DNA of 64,000 bases from Saccharomyces uvarum (lineage: Eukaryota > Ascomycota > Saccharomycetes > Saccharomycetales > Saccharomycetaceae): contig OX365940.1 of NCBI GenBank assembly GCA_947243795.1, positions 682,001 through 746,000 on the forward strand. The letters are read 5' to 3'. Both the position numbers and the translations under genes were made by a program. The notes under the pieces are model-generated. The model saw only the letters and a list, made by a program, of their open reading frames with translations. It was not told the origin of the DNA and made no database searches. Shown here piece by piece: positions 43,664 through 53,149 of the stretch; the stretch's first letter is position 1, and every line of letters begins with the position of its first letter.

Positions 43664-45697
43664 ATGTTTAAGACATCTTATACCTTGTACGATTTGAACT
43701 ATCCAACAAATAGTTCACTGACGCCAATAAGAGACTATAAAAATGATTATTTCCATAAAAACGATAATAAACTACCGGAGATTGTCAGAAAACCCACTAG
43801 AAAGTTATCGAAGCACGAAAACAGAGCCGAGGGTAATAAATCTACAAACAAAAGACCAGCAAGTCTTGACTTACATTCCATAGTAGATAGTTTAAACAGC
43901 AAAAGAATATATTCTCCCATCAACACAGAAAATTTTCAAAACGTGGTCAGGCTTGATTCAAGCCCCTACGTTCCCAATTCCTCATATGGAGGATGCAAAT
44001 TTTATAAAGTTGTTCAGAAGTTGTACCTTTCTGAGATTGATTACTACAATGATTTATTAACTGCCAATAGAGTATACAGAAAAGCATTAAATGACGATCC
44101 AAGATTCAAGAATAAGCTAATCAAGCCTGACTCAAGTGATGAGTTATTGCTTTTTGGAAATATTGATACTATTGCTTCAATTAGCAAAATATTTGTATCA
44201 GCAATAAAGGACATGCTTTTGGCTAACCAACGTGGGAAAACGTTAGACGCAAATGAATGGGAAAAAATAACCACTGACGGTGAAACTCAACAGCAGTTAT
44301 ATTCAGTTTTTGATATTTCAGAGGCATTTGAACAACATTTACTCAGAACCAGGTCAACTTATATGAGTTATTTTGTTAGCCATCAAAAACAAATGGAACT
44401 ATTTACTTCATTGAGAGCGAATAAAAGCCATGTTTTCAACAAGTGGTACGAACATTGTTTAAAGGAAAGCGGTTGCTTGAAATTAGAGGACATATTGGAA
44501 AGCCCAATGAAAAGGCTAACCGAATGGATTGATACGTTAGAAACATTGCAAAGCTGTTTTGAAGATGTAATTTCCTTAAAATTAGGCTCGAAATTAAGTC
44601 AAGCGAGAAGAAAATACTCATTATTTGCCAATAAATTGGATGCAGAGGTTTCGGAATACAAAAGCAACTCCATGTATAACTTCAGTTTAACTCCGTCAGA
44701 GATTATACAAAGTTATGACGAAGACCAGTTTTCACATCTTCTAAAGCCTCCTGACAACCAAAACAGAAGGAAAAGTTATTCCTCTCGACAAGGGAGTGAT
44801 CCCGACAAAAACAGGGTCCCTTCTCTCCTTTCTGGTTCATCAAGTTTTTATTCGGAAGTTTCGGGTCTAGAAATTGCCAGTAATACCTCCAGTATACCAT
44901 TTGGAACTGTTCCGTTAGAAATGGACGAAGAAAAAGAGTTTTATACTCTAGCAGATCATATTAGCAAATTCAAGAAAGTATCAAAGAATTTGTCAGACTT
45001 ACAAAAGCACTTATTAAAAGACAGTTTTTCAGATATTATTGATTCCAGTTTGAAGAGGATAAGTGCTTGGAAAAAAGTAATCGAGTGTGAGGCACCTTTC
45101 GGTGCATTTTTTGAACACGATAACCTAATATCGACTATGTGCTCGTCATACATAGATAAACTACATGAACAGAAAAACCAAGTAACAATCCTAAAACTGA
45201 CGGAATTAGAAGTTGATGTAATGGTTCCACTCGCAAAAATTATAGCCAATTGTGATACCGTCAGGAGTAAACTAAAGGATTTACAAGCTTTGAAAAAAGA
45301 TTACATGCTATTTTTACAAGAAAAAAAGGCTAATGTGCGAGATGTAAAACGGGATTTGTTGGGAATGCATTTCCAAAACTTGCAAAATCAAATGAAAAGG
45401 GAACTACCAGTTTTCATTACTTTAATTCATAATACGATTGAATGTATCTTACTGACTTATAACAAAGTTTTTTTAAAATATCTAGAAATCATCGCCGGTG
45501 GAAAGAAATATTTGCAAAAGGATCTGCAAAATAAGGCTTTTAATGACTCTACAGACACAAGCCTAATTAATAATCTTGACATCCTACAATGCTACTCTAA
45601 ATCACGGTACATGACGAAACGCATGGTAAGAAAAGACTGGCCCTTCCTTGGAGATCCTAGTGGAAGCCGTGTCATTCGAAAACTATTTGAACTTTAA
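43664..45697 (+). CDS. FUS2: Fus2, cell-fusion regulator with Rho-GEF domain
   Basis: Fus2 acts with the amphiphysin Rvs161 at the shmoo tip to bring about cell-wall removal and cell fusion in mating, and its Dbl-homology domain engages Cdc42. The 677-residue product equals the recalled length. Residues 1-105 are basic and low in complexity; a DH-like helical domain spans about 112-310 (YKVVQKLYLSEIDYYNDLL to LEDILESPMKRLTEWI). A Ser-rich linker (about 370-420) precedes a C-terminal coiled, amphiphysin-like region (about 420-670). The upstream Ste12 element fits pheromone induction. Confidence 0.95.
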   Translation: MFKTSYTLYDLNYPTNSSLTPIRDYKNDYFHKNDNKLPEIVRKPTRKLSKHENRAEGNKSTNKRPASLDLHSIVDSLNSKRIYSPINTENFQNVVRLDSSPYVPNSSYGGCKFYKVVQKLYLSEIDYYNDLLTANRVYRKALNDDPRFKNKLIKPDSSDELLLFGNIDTIASISKIFVSAIKDMLLANQRGKTLDANEWEKITTDGETQQQLYSVFDISEAFEQHLLRTRSTYMSYFVSHQKQMELFTSLRANKSHVFNKWYEHCLKESGCLKLEDILESPMKRLTEWIDTLETLQSCFEDVISLKLGSKLSQARRKYSLFANKLDAEVSEYKSNSMYNFSLTPSEIIQSYDEDQFSHLLKPPDNQNRRKSYSSRQGSDPDKNRVPSLLSGSSSFYSEVSGLEIASNTSSIPFGTVPLEMDEEKEFYTLADHISKFKKVSKNLSDLQKHLLKDSFSDIIDSSLKRISAWKKVIECEAPFGAFFEHDNLISTMCSSYIDKLHEQKNQVTILKLTELEVDVMVPLAKIIANCDTVRSKLKDLQALKKDYMLFLQEKKANVRDVKRDLLGMHFQNLQNQMKRELPVFITLIHNTIECILLTYNKVFLKYLEIIAGGKKYLQKDLQNKAFNDSTDTSLINNLDILQCYSKSRYMTKRMVRKDWPFLGDPSGSRVIRKLFEL

Positions 45698-45937
45698 CTC
45701 GAAACAATTAAACTAAATATTTTATATGCCTTTCAGTGGACTCAAATTTGATATAGTAGCATTGAATTGATGCGAAAAGCTTACCTTGGTTATTTACTAT
45801 AGTTTAGTTTACTGGCGCGAAAGGGAAAAGGAAAATTTTTATTATAAGGTAAATAATTATAAAGGGTCTGTAAGAGAGGTTAGAAGAATTTTTGTTAAAA
45901 GAAAAGGGTCAAAGAGGGTGGAACACGTTATGAAATT

Positions 45938-46618
45938 ATGGCCGACATCAGTAAATATATCCCGATGGTTGACGCCATATTAAGTGCGTCCAACCCAGAT
46001 GAAATAAGTCCGAAAAGGGTTAGGAAAGCCCTCCAAATCCTATTTTCAGTTGATCTGGACCCTCAAAGGAAGGCAATCAACGAATTGATCCTTGAAAGGT
46101 TTGGCAATATACAAGAAAATCCGAGGGTTTTGGTTCCAAAGGAGGTCCTCATCAACCGGGATCAAGAATTAGCTTTGAAACTGCAGGAAGAGGGAGGAAG
46201 ATCTCTAAGGTCAACAAAGAAAAGGAAAGCCAAGAGTGAAACTAAACCGAAAAAGAAGAAAAAGAAGACTGAAAGTGCTGATTCTAACAGCATTTCAGTT
46301 CGAAAAGTTCTTTTATCGGCTCCTCTACAGGTGTTTCTGGGGGCTGAAGAATTGCCAAGAACACAAGTGGTCAAGATGATATGGAAATATATTAAGGAGC
46401 ACAACTTACAGAACCCCGAGGATCGTCGAGAAATCCTATGCGATGAGAAGATGGAGCCCATTTTTGGTAAAAAAATGACAATGTTTTCAATGAACAAGCT
46501 TTTAACTAAGCACTTGTTTAATCCTAATGAAATTGTCAAGCATGAAGAAAAAGAGGAGCCAATGCCTAAAAAAGAAGTCAAATCGGAAGATGAGCACCTT
46601 CCAGATGCCTCTGATTGA
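45938..46618 (+). CDS. TRI1: Tri1, SWIB/MDM2-domain protein
   Basis: Tri1 is a small nuclear and nucleolar protein of unclear function, paralogous to Uaf30 of the UAF complex at rDNA promoters. The 226-residue product, the same length as recalled, has an N-terminal DEK-C-like helical region (about 1-60), a Lys-rich linker (about 93-111, KKKKKK) and a SWIB domain (about 122-193; VLLSAPLQVFLGAEELPRTQ to SMNKLLTKHLF). The Glu/Lys-rich tail has a VKSE motif that resembles a SUMO site. The start at 45938 gives MADISKYIPMVDAILS. Its biochemical role is not established. Confidence 0.94.
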   Translation: MADISKYIPMVDAILSASNPDEISPKRVRKALQILFSVDLDPQRKAINELILERFGNIQENPRVLVPKEVLINRDQELALKLQEEGGRSLRSTKKRKAKSETKPKKKKKKTESADSNSISVRKVLLSAPLQVFLGAEELPRTQVVKMIWKYIKEHNLQNPEDRREILCDEKMEPIFGKKMTMFSMNKLLTKHLFNPNEIVKHEEKEEPMPKKEVKSEDEHLPDASD

Positions 46619-47020
46619 GTTCAACAGCGGTATTTATGTAACCTTGATTATACTTTTCCTCCCTTTCATGACTAGTACTGTTGTTTACTGCACTTATTGT
46701 ATAATATTCGATCGTGTAGATTAGTCACCAATGTAGTAGTAGTAGTAGTAGTATTAATAATGATTTTCGGAACCTGATCCTCGCAAAGGCTACGATAACG
46801 GGTGGTTATGTTTGATGGCATTTGCCTATAATGACATATTTTTTTGGTTTTTTACATGAGGAAAATTAATGCAAAAACTCTAACAGTCTTGGGCATGTAG
46901 AAGACTGGCTGAAATAGTGAAACAGAACCACGATAATTCATGATATTATAATCGCCCACGCTGTTTACCTTTCGTAGGATATCATTTTTTATCTGTAAAA
47001 AAAACTATCAATCCCTGATA
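46619..47020. other. Intergenic region TRI1-RNH1
   Basis: This 402-base gap contains a (GTA)7 microsatellite at 46733-46753 and T-rich tracts upstream of RNH1. No ORF, RNA gene or recognised activator motif was found. Confidence 0.6.
46733..46753 (+). repeat. (GTA)7 microsatellite
   Basis: Seven uninterrupted GTA units lie in the TRI1-RNH1 gap, followed by an A/T-rich tail. It is outside any gene and probably length-variable. Confidence 0.9.
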
Positions 47021-48070
47021 ATGGCAAGACAAGGTGGGTTCTATGCTGTTCGAAAGGGTAGAGAAACTGGAATCTTCAATTCGTGGGATGAATGCAAGAG
47101 CCAAGTGAATGGTTACGGCGGTGCCATTTACAAAAAGTTTGACAACTATGGTGAAGCCAAATCCTTTGTAGGCCAATCGAGTAATGCATCGGATTACAGA
47201 AGTTCCGGCCGTTCTGCAAACTATAATGTTAGCAAACCTCATAGTAGACGAAAGACGTCTCACGGGCTAAATGCGCCATCATCTCTCTGTTTCTCGTTAA
47301 AACCATCACCAGTATCAGCATCATACTCTGCCAGCAAAACTGCATTTTATTCAGTAAAAAGTAACAACCCAGAAGTCGAGAGCAAGATTTTCTATAACTG
47401 GAATGACTGTCAAAACTATGTCAGGCGTAAAAGAGGTATAACATTTAAGAAGTTTGAAGATCAATCCGCTGCTGAAAACTTTATTAATGGAGTTAGCGCA
47501 CATGACTACGAGCGAATGAATATTTCTAAGGATACTTTCGAATTCAACTATAAGCATTCCAGCCATGCCAGATATGATAAATCCATGAACGTTTATTGCG
47601 ATGGTTCAAGTCTTGGTAATGGTACCTCATCATCAAAGGCAGGCTATGGTGCATACTTTGAGGGAGCGCCAGAGGACAACATTTCTGAACCCTTAATGTC
47701 GGGAGCTCAAACTAATAATAGAGCTGAAATTGAGGCTGTCTCGGAAGCCCTGAAGAAAATCTGGGACAACCTAACTACTAAAGAAGATAAAATAAACTAC
47801 CAGATCAAGACCGATTCGGAGTATGTGGCCAAACTGTTGAACGATAGGTACATGACTTACGATGATAAAAAATTGAAAGAGTTGCCTAATTCCGATTTAA
47901 TCGTTCCTTTAGTGGAGAGATTTGTTAAAGTTAAGAAATATTATGAATTGAATAAGGACTCCTTCAAAAATGATGGTAAATTCCAAATTGAATGGGTCAA
48001 AGGACACGCCGGTGAACCAGGTAATGAGATGGCCGATCTTCTGGCTAAGAACGGAGCGTCCAGAAGATAA
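47021..48070 (+). CDS. RNH1: Rnh1, ribonuclease H1
   Basis: Rnh1 degrades the RNA strand of RNA-DNA hybrids such as R-loops. The 349-residue product has two N-terminal hybrid-binding domains (about 6-52 and 107-156; GGFYAVRKGRETGIFNSWDE and AFYSVKSNN with FYNWNDCQNYV), joined by a Ser-rich linker, and a C-terminal RNase H domain (about 188-349). All four catalytic acids are present: Asp194 (YCDGS), Glu236 (NRAEIEA), Asp265 (KTDSEYV) and Asp339 (NEMADLLAKNG), along with the GHAGEPGN loop. Start ATG at 47021 (MARQGGFYAV). It is one residue longer than recalled for S. cerevisiae. Confidence 0.97.
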   Translation: MARQGGFYAVRKGRETGIFNSWDECKSQVNGYGGAIYKKFDNYGEAKSFVGQSSNASDYRSSGRSANYNVSKPHSRRKTSHGLNAPSSLCFSLKPSPVSASYSASKTAFYSVKSNNPEVESKIFYNWNDCQNYVRRKRGITFKKFEDQSAAENFINGVSAHDYERMNISKDTFEFNYKHSSHARYDKSMNVYCDGSSLGNGTSSSKAGYGAYFEGAPEDNISEPLMSGAQTNNRAEIEAVSEALKKIWDNLTTKEDKINYQIKTDSEYVAKLLNDRYMTYDDKKLKELPNSDLIVPLVERFVKVKKYYELNKDSFKNDGKFQIEWVKGHAGEPGNEMADLLAKNGASRR

Positions 48071-48265
48071 TGCCAAATCATTTCTATCTTTTTAATTGGA
48101 CTATTGTTACGGCTTTAGCATATGTATATATTTTATATATACATACATATACATATATTAATTTATTAATTTGCACAATTACTGTCTATAAACGTGTAAC
48201 TGTGCTATGTGCCTAAAATCTGCTTAGCTGTACTCACTGCTTTTGTTCTGTTTGCTTTTTGTGTT

Positions 48266-49489
48266 TTATTTGATTTCAGTTTCAGCCAAACGTCCAGCAA
48301 GGTCATCCACTTGTGCTTCGAGCAATTCCCTTTCTAATCTTTCCGTTTCAACTTCTTCAAGTTTTTCATCCTCGTCTTCATCTTCCTCATCTTCCTCTTC
48401 CTCATCTTCACTGTCGAGATCTTCTAAATCATCAATCTCCAAATCATCGAATTTGCCTTGTAGAAGATCTAGAGCATCGGAATCCTCTTCTAATCTGTTA
48501 CCATTAATTTCAAGTTTTTCCAATTCAGGCAAGTTCCCCTTTTCCATGGCAGGTAAAAAGGATGCTTCAAGGGTGCTTTGAACCATTTCATTGTATTCGA
48601 ATTTCAAAACATGCAAGTTAGAGAATTTAATTTGAGTGAAAACTTTGAAGACTTCATCTGAACCGGCTGTCTTTAAAAGACAGTCGTTCAAATTCAACTC
48701 GTATAAACTATCCTTCCAAATGGGCAAAGCCTTAGCTAATATCAAAGAAGCATGCTTGGTGAAAGTATTATCTTGTAAATCCAGGATTTCCAGGCCCTGC
48801 AAGTGTTGTAGACCGTAGTGAATTAAAGTGGCCACACCTTTAGGTCTAATACCGTTTTGGTATAGTTTAACAACTTTCAAGCCATCAGCGTGACTTTTCA
48901 AACCTAGGGCCAAGTATACTGCAGAACCATTTTCTAATCTATTTCTACCACAGATAAAAGTTTCTAAGAACGGTTTGGAAGCTGATTTCTTATTTTGAGC
49001 CAGATGGAAAAGAGCCTTACCGATTCTTTCACCAGCAAAGGGGCCCATACCGTTGTTACTCAAGATTAAATGCTTGATGTTCACAGCATTTGCAATGTAG
49101 TTCTCTAGGGACTCGATGGTTCTTAACCCAAAGGCATTATCGGAGAGGTTAACAATCTCCAGTTTGGGACATTTCAATAGAACAGGTAGTAAAAACTTTA
49201 AAGAGTCCACAACTTCATCTACCAATCTCGAAGTGTACAAATCAGCAAAATTCACCTCAACCAAAGAGTTTCTAACCTGGGCGTTATCAGAGATACATTT
49301 GGCCAAGGCCTCGGAAGCCTCGGTACCGATAGTGTTGCCTGAAAAGTCCAACTTGGTACACGTCTTCAAACCAGCCAGTTCTTTTAAGTATGGCTTGATA
49401 TCGTCATTGGTAGTCAACTTAAGGGCCTTCCCGGAAATGGAGTAAACCTGGTCTTCCTCATGTTGAGGAACAAAATGCAAAGTAGCCAT
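48266..49489 (-). CDS. RNA1: Rna1, Ran GTPase-activating protein
   Basis: Rna1 is the cytosolic RanGAP that stimulates GTP hydrolysis by Gsp1 and so maintains the Ran gradient for nuclear transport. The 407-residue product is a crescent of about eleven leucine-rich repeats (about 20-345; for example LEIVNLSDNAFGLRT, IKHLILSNNGMGPFAG, LEILDLQDNTF) followed by a very acidic tail (about 345-385, [10 protein letters not shown]). The conserved arginine-containing loop VEVNFADLYTSRL is present. I start at ATG 49487-49489 (MATLHFVPQHEE), equal to the known N-terminus; the frame above has no ATG in the conserved register. Confidence 0.97.
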   Translation of the reverse strand: MATLHFVPQHEEDQVYSISGKALKLTTNDDIKPYLKELAGLKTCTKLDFSGNTIGTEASEALAKCISDNAQVRNSLVEVNFADLYTSRLVDEVVDSLKFLLPVLLKCPKLEIVNLSDNAFGLRTIESLENYIANAVNIKHLILSNNGMGPFAGERIGKALFHLAQNKKSASKPFLETFICGRNRLENGSAVYLALGLKSHADGLKVVKLYQNGIRPKGVATLIHYGLQHLQGLEILDLQDNTFTKHASLILAKALPIWKDSLYELNLNDCLLKTAGSDEVFKVFTQIKFSNLHVLKFEYNEMVQSTLEASFLPAMEKGNLPELEKLEINGNRLEEDSDALDLLQGKFDDLEIDDLEDLDSEDEEEEDEEDEDEDEKLEEVETERLERELLEAQVDDLAGRLAETEIK

Positions 49490-49744
49490 CACAAAAATAC
49501 GCTTCGAAACACTCTCTATCAGAGCTAGCAAGAGTCCTGGATCCACTTATTCTCCGTATATCACCGCCTTTCATCATCAAGGGCCTCGTGATAAAAATTT
49601 TCGATTAATCATTCCACATCGTGCTACGTGACAGAAGCTTCCAGGACCAAAAGTTGGAGCTGTAAAACACCACCAGCTTTCCCACTAGCGCACAAGACCA
49701 CAACAAAGAAAGGGCAGAGGTACCCACAGCATACCATAGGCGTA

Positions 49745-50218
49745 ATGAACAGTGGAGGTAAGACCATTATGAACAAGAACTCGACAGGTTCGGTATCTGA
49801 AACCGGCGTGGGCCCAGCACAGGAAGACACCCCTAGAGATGTGCGTCTTCTGCATTTACTGCTAGCATCGCAGTCGATCCATCAATACGAGGACCAGGTG
49901 CCACTGCAACTGATGGACTTTGCACATAGGTATACGCAGGGCGTGCTCAAGGACGCCCTGGTCTACAATGACTACGCCGGCAGCGGCAATGCCGCTGGTA
50001 GTAGCCTGGGCGTGGAAGACATACGGCTGGCCATTGCTGCCAGGACCCAGTACCAATTCAAGCCCACAGCACCCAAAGAGCTCATGCTGCAGTTGGCTGC
50101 CGAGAGGAATAAGAAAGCCCTTCCGCAGGTCATGGGCACATGGGGTGTCAGGCTGCCTCCAGAGAAGTACTGTCTCACAGCGAAGGAGTGGGACATCGAG
50201 GACTCGAAGTCTGCATAA
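49745..50218 (+). CDS. TAF9: Taf9, TFIID and SAGA histone-fold subunit
   Basis: Taf9 resembles histone H3 and pairs with Taf6 in both TFIID and SAGA. The 157-residue product has a variable N-terminus (MNSGGKTIMNKN) and a histone fold (about 25-110; TPRDVRLLHLLLASQSIHQY, LQLMDFAHRYTQGVLKDALVY, LGVEDIRLAIAARTQYQF) followed by a conserved C-terminal extension (QVMGTWGVRLPPEKYCLTAKEW). I choose the ATG at 49745, which gives exactly the known length; the upstream in-frame start would add 39 residues reaching into the divergent RNA1 promoter. The histone-fold part is almost invariant. Confidence 0.95.
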   Translation: MNSGGKTIMNKNSTGSVSETGVGPAQEDTPRDVRLLHLLLASQSIHQYEDQVPLQLMDFAHRYTQGVLKDALVYNDYAGSGNAAGSSLGVEDIRLAIAARTQYQFKPTAPKELMLQLAAERNKKALPQVMGTWGVRLPPEKYCLTAKEWDIEDSKSA

Positions 50219-50524
50219 GTGCATCTTAGTAGTCCACGGGCCTCCCGAGGACGTATAACGTATAATGTATAGTATAATAGAAATACAATAAATAATGTAC
50301 TAGTCGTGCATGGTGATTGTGCTCTCTTTGGTGTCTTTTTTCTTGTCGTAGGAAACGTTCTATATGGCAAGATAGAGAAATTAGATCTACAGGATAATAA
50401 GATTCAAGAAAGGGCCCGAACGAGCCTCTAGGTACCACAATTCATCTGCTCAGGAGCTTACATTTCATTGTGTTGGTCATTAGAACGAAATACGGAAAAA
50501 GCAAAAAACTTGAAGCGTTCAATT
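50219..50524. other. Intergenic region TAF9-BCH1
   Basis: This 306-base gap carries the TAF9 3' end (A/T-rich run at about 50250-50300) and the BCH1 promoter. I see no strong promoter motif, repeat or RNA gene. Confidence 0.55.
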
Positions 50525-52699
50525 ATGCTGTCGCAGACTTCTATTCCGGAAGTGAAAGAAGACGTGGTAGGCTATGCCCTACACCAGAGGAGGTCCAGGG
50601 TGGGCCAATTTCAGGACCTAGGTCCCCCTGATTTGATCACATTGGTCAAATCGCTGCCTTCATCCTCGAGCTCCATGGCACCCTCCGTCTCAACCACCGA
50701 TAATGGAGCAGGCCCTAACATCAATGGCCAAGACCCCACGACTATAGTCACCGAATTGCATTCTCATGATAAACTAAAAGGTCAGATCGGTACTTTCTTC
50801 TATTCCATGGGGATTGACACTTCGGACCCTACTTCCATTACGATCTTTGCCAAGAAAATAACTGACCTTTTCTTGGACACGCCTCAGATTTGGTTTGGTA
50901 AGAAGAAGCATTTCCACGTTTCGAAGATTTCCATCAGTACTTGGAATGCCTTTAGGAAGTATGATGTCAATATCATAGTCCACATCCCAGGGACCGTGCA
51001 AACCTATATCATAAATGGTGACGGCGAACAATCGCAGCTCCCCTCCGTGACAGAGACTTCATCAGCCTCCAATTCACAGGACTTGAATGTAAACATGATT
51101 TGGGCGGAAACCTTTATGAGCGGTATTGTACGTGATATTATGCTGATGAAAGATAACCGAGTGGATGGAGAATCCCAAAATTTGGTGGAAACTCTGATAT
51201 TCAACCCACTAACCTCCGGTGAACTAGAAGATGTCGCCACAAACTTCATCAAATTGTTCCCCTTGGTTTATGAAAGAGGTGTTAATTTGGACGCGCCCAC
51301 TTATGTTTTGAATCCCTCTTTAACCAATAATTATTTGGTTGAAACGTTAGTAGAAATAGTTAGATTAACCAAGAGTTTGGACGCATGTCGTAACATGCTC
51401 GAGGAGCTAATAGAAATCCATCCGGAAGCAGTTATAATTTTAATTCGCGTTTATTTTGCATGCGATTTAGAAATAGACGCAATTGATTTGATCAATGAAC
51501 AATTGAATTCCCCATCGTCATTGTTAGTTGATGATTCAAAGATAAGTCACATCCAGTTGATTTTCAAATCTGAATTACTAAGCATTCAAAGCGAATTTCT
51601 ATTAAACGTCAAGAGAGACTATAAACTAGCTAAAGAAGTCGCCATAGAGGCTGTGAACTGTGCACCAAACGAATTCAAAACATGGTTTTTGCTGACAGAG
51701 GCGTATATCAAATTAAACGATATGCCAAATGCACTATTGTCACTGAATGCTTGCCCCATGTCTCAGGTCAAAGAAAAATATGTTCTTAGAAGAATTGCCC
51801 CTATCACTTCAGATGAAAATCTCCATTTACCGTTACCATTGGACGCGTCGGTTGAAGAAATTTCGTCATTGAATCCCATGGATGTCCAATTGGAACAAAA
51901 ATCCGCTGATCCAAACTTAATCAATCTTTCTGCATCCAGTTTAAAATCTACTTTCCAACTAGCGTATAAACTACTAACAGAAATTGTTCAAATAACGGGA
52001 TGGGAACAACTCTTAAAGTATAGATCAAAGATCTTTGTCATGGAGGATGAATACCAAGGCTCCGCTTCTTCTATCGATGAAGTGGATGTTCATGGTAATG
52101 AAGCTTCCAAGATGAGGTCCAAGAGGTTATGTGAAAGGTGGTTGGATAATCTCTTCATGCTTCTATATGAAGACTTGAAAACTTATACCGATTGGCAATC
52201 CGAGCAATTGTATTTTGATGCTCAAAACAGTAAATATCATAAACTGACTGTTGAATGGGAGTTATTCGGGCTTTGTGCCAAAAGACTGGGACATCTGCCA
52301 GAAGCCGCAAAGGCTTTCCAAATTGGGCTGTCTCAAAGATTCTCTCCAGTCTGCGCAAAGAATCTACTGGAGTTTTACATTAATGAGCATAAGCGTATAA
52401 GAAGGGATTCGGTTTTGGTAAACTCCGAATTGACTTCTTCTCAAATATTGTCAAGTATTAACGACTTCGACAAGTCTATCATCGATCTAGTAGTCAAGAT
52501 TTGTTGTTGGAACCACCGTTGGTACATTGAGTTCTCAATAATTCTAATAGATGCTTTGAGTGTCGCAGTTCAAGACATGGGTATCACTAAAGTGCATAAT
52601 GAAATTGCCTCTAGGTTTTCTGACCCAGTAGCTCAATTGGTTGACGATAACATTCTAAAGTTTTTAAAAAATTTTACAAATGACACATTCGATAATTAA
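50525..52699 (+). CDS. BCH1: Bch1, exomer cargo adaptor (ChAPs family)
   Basis: Bch1 is one of four ChAPs proteins that, with Chs5, form exomer at the trans-Golgi and sort cargo such as the chitin synthase Chs3 to the plasma membrane. The 724-residue product equals the recalled length. It has a conserved N-terminus (MLSQTSIPEVKEDVVGYALHQR), a Ser-rich variable insert (about 45-75), and helical TPR-like repeats through the rest (for example LAKEVAIEAVNCAPNEFKTW and FGLCAKRLGHLPEAAKAFQ). I start at ATG 50525; the 19 codons above it have no ATG. Bch1 is chosen over the paralogs Bud7, Bch2 and Chs6 by synteny and close sequence agreement. Confidence 0.95.
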   Translation: MLSQTSIPEVKEDVVGYALHQRRSRVGQFQDLGPPDLITLVKSLPSSSSSMAPSVSTTDNGAGPNINGQDPTTIVTELHSHDKLKGQIGTFFYSMGIDTSDPTSITIFAKKITDLFLDTPQIWFGKKKHFHVSKISISTWNAFRKYDVNIIVHIPGTVQTYIINGDGEQSQLPSVTETSSASNSQDLNVNMIWAETFMSGIVRDIMLMKDNRVDGESQNLVETLIFNPLTSGELEDVATNFIKLFPLVYERGVNLDAPTYVLNPSLTNNYLVETLVEIVRLTKSLDACRNMLEELIEIHPEAVIILIRVYFACDLEIDAIDLINEQLNSPSSLLVDDSKISHIQLIFKSELLSIQSEFLLNVKRDYKLAKEVAIEAVNCAPNEFKTWFLLTEAYIKLNDMPNALLSLNACPMSQVKEKYVLRRIAPITSDENLHLPLPLDASVEEISSLNPMDVQLEQKSADPNLINLSASSLKSTFQLAYKLLTEIVQITGWEQLLKYRSKIFVMEDEYQGSASSIDEVDVHGNEASKMRSKRLCERWLDNLFMLLYEDLKTYTDWQSEQLYFDAQNSKYHKLTVEWELFGLCAKRLGHLPEAAKAFQIGLSQRFSPVCAKNLLEFYINEHKRIRRDSVLVNSELTSSQILSSINDFDKSIIDLVVKICCWNHRWYIEFSIILIDALSVAVQDMGITKVHNEIASRFSDPVAQLVDDNILKFLKNFTNDTFDN

Positions 52700-53149
52700 T
52701 AGAAGAAATGGGACGTTAAAAACTAATATAAAAAAAAATAAACAAATCGATTAACAAGAAAGAGAGATTAGTATTTATGTACGTTACTTTATCATTCTCT
52801 AATATATATTATCTTCTGGGGGGGTTCTTTTTCTTCTCAAGTGGTTCTTTTCTAATTCAAATATCGCAGAGAATTCTCCACTGTACCTTATTTCCTTTTT
52901 GACGATCTGAGCCACGGCCGAAAAAAAATAAATCCAATCTACTTAGTGCGAAACAAAGGCTTAACCCAAAAATAGAATGTAAATTCGGGAAAGGCTAAAG
53001 TTCAAAAGATCGTTAATCTAGAAGCGCCTTATTAAGCAAGAGACTTTGTTTTACGTCTTTAACCTCTTCCTGAACGTTCTATCACTTAATTTTTTAGCTT
53101 TACTTGTAGGACAAACTAACAAGAACGAGACCATATTAATAACGATAAT
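52700..53149. other. Intergenic region BCH1-DFG5
   Basis: This 450-base gap contains A-rich tracts (52730-52745 and 52920-52930), a run of seven G at about 52818-52824 and T/C-rich sequence upstream of DFG5. I found no LTR end, tRNA box or recognised activator site. Confidence 0.55.

Noticed and set aside
49490-49744. N-terminal extensions of RNA1 and TAF9 into their shared promoter
   Set aside because: Both frames are open upstream, but the internal ATGs give products of exactly the conserved lengths, and 255 bases are needed for two promoters.
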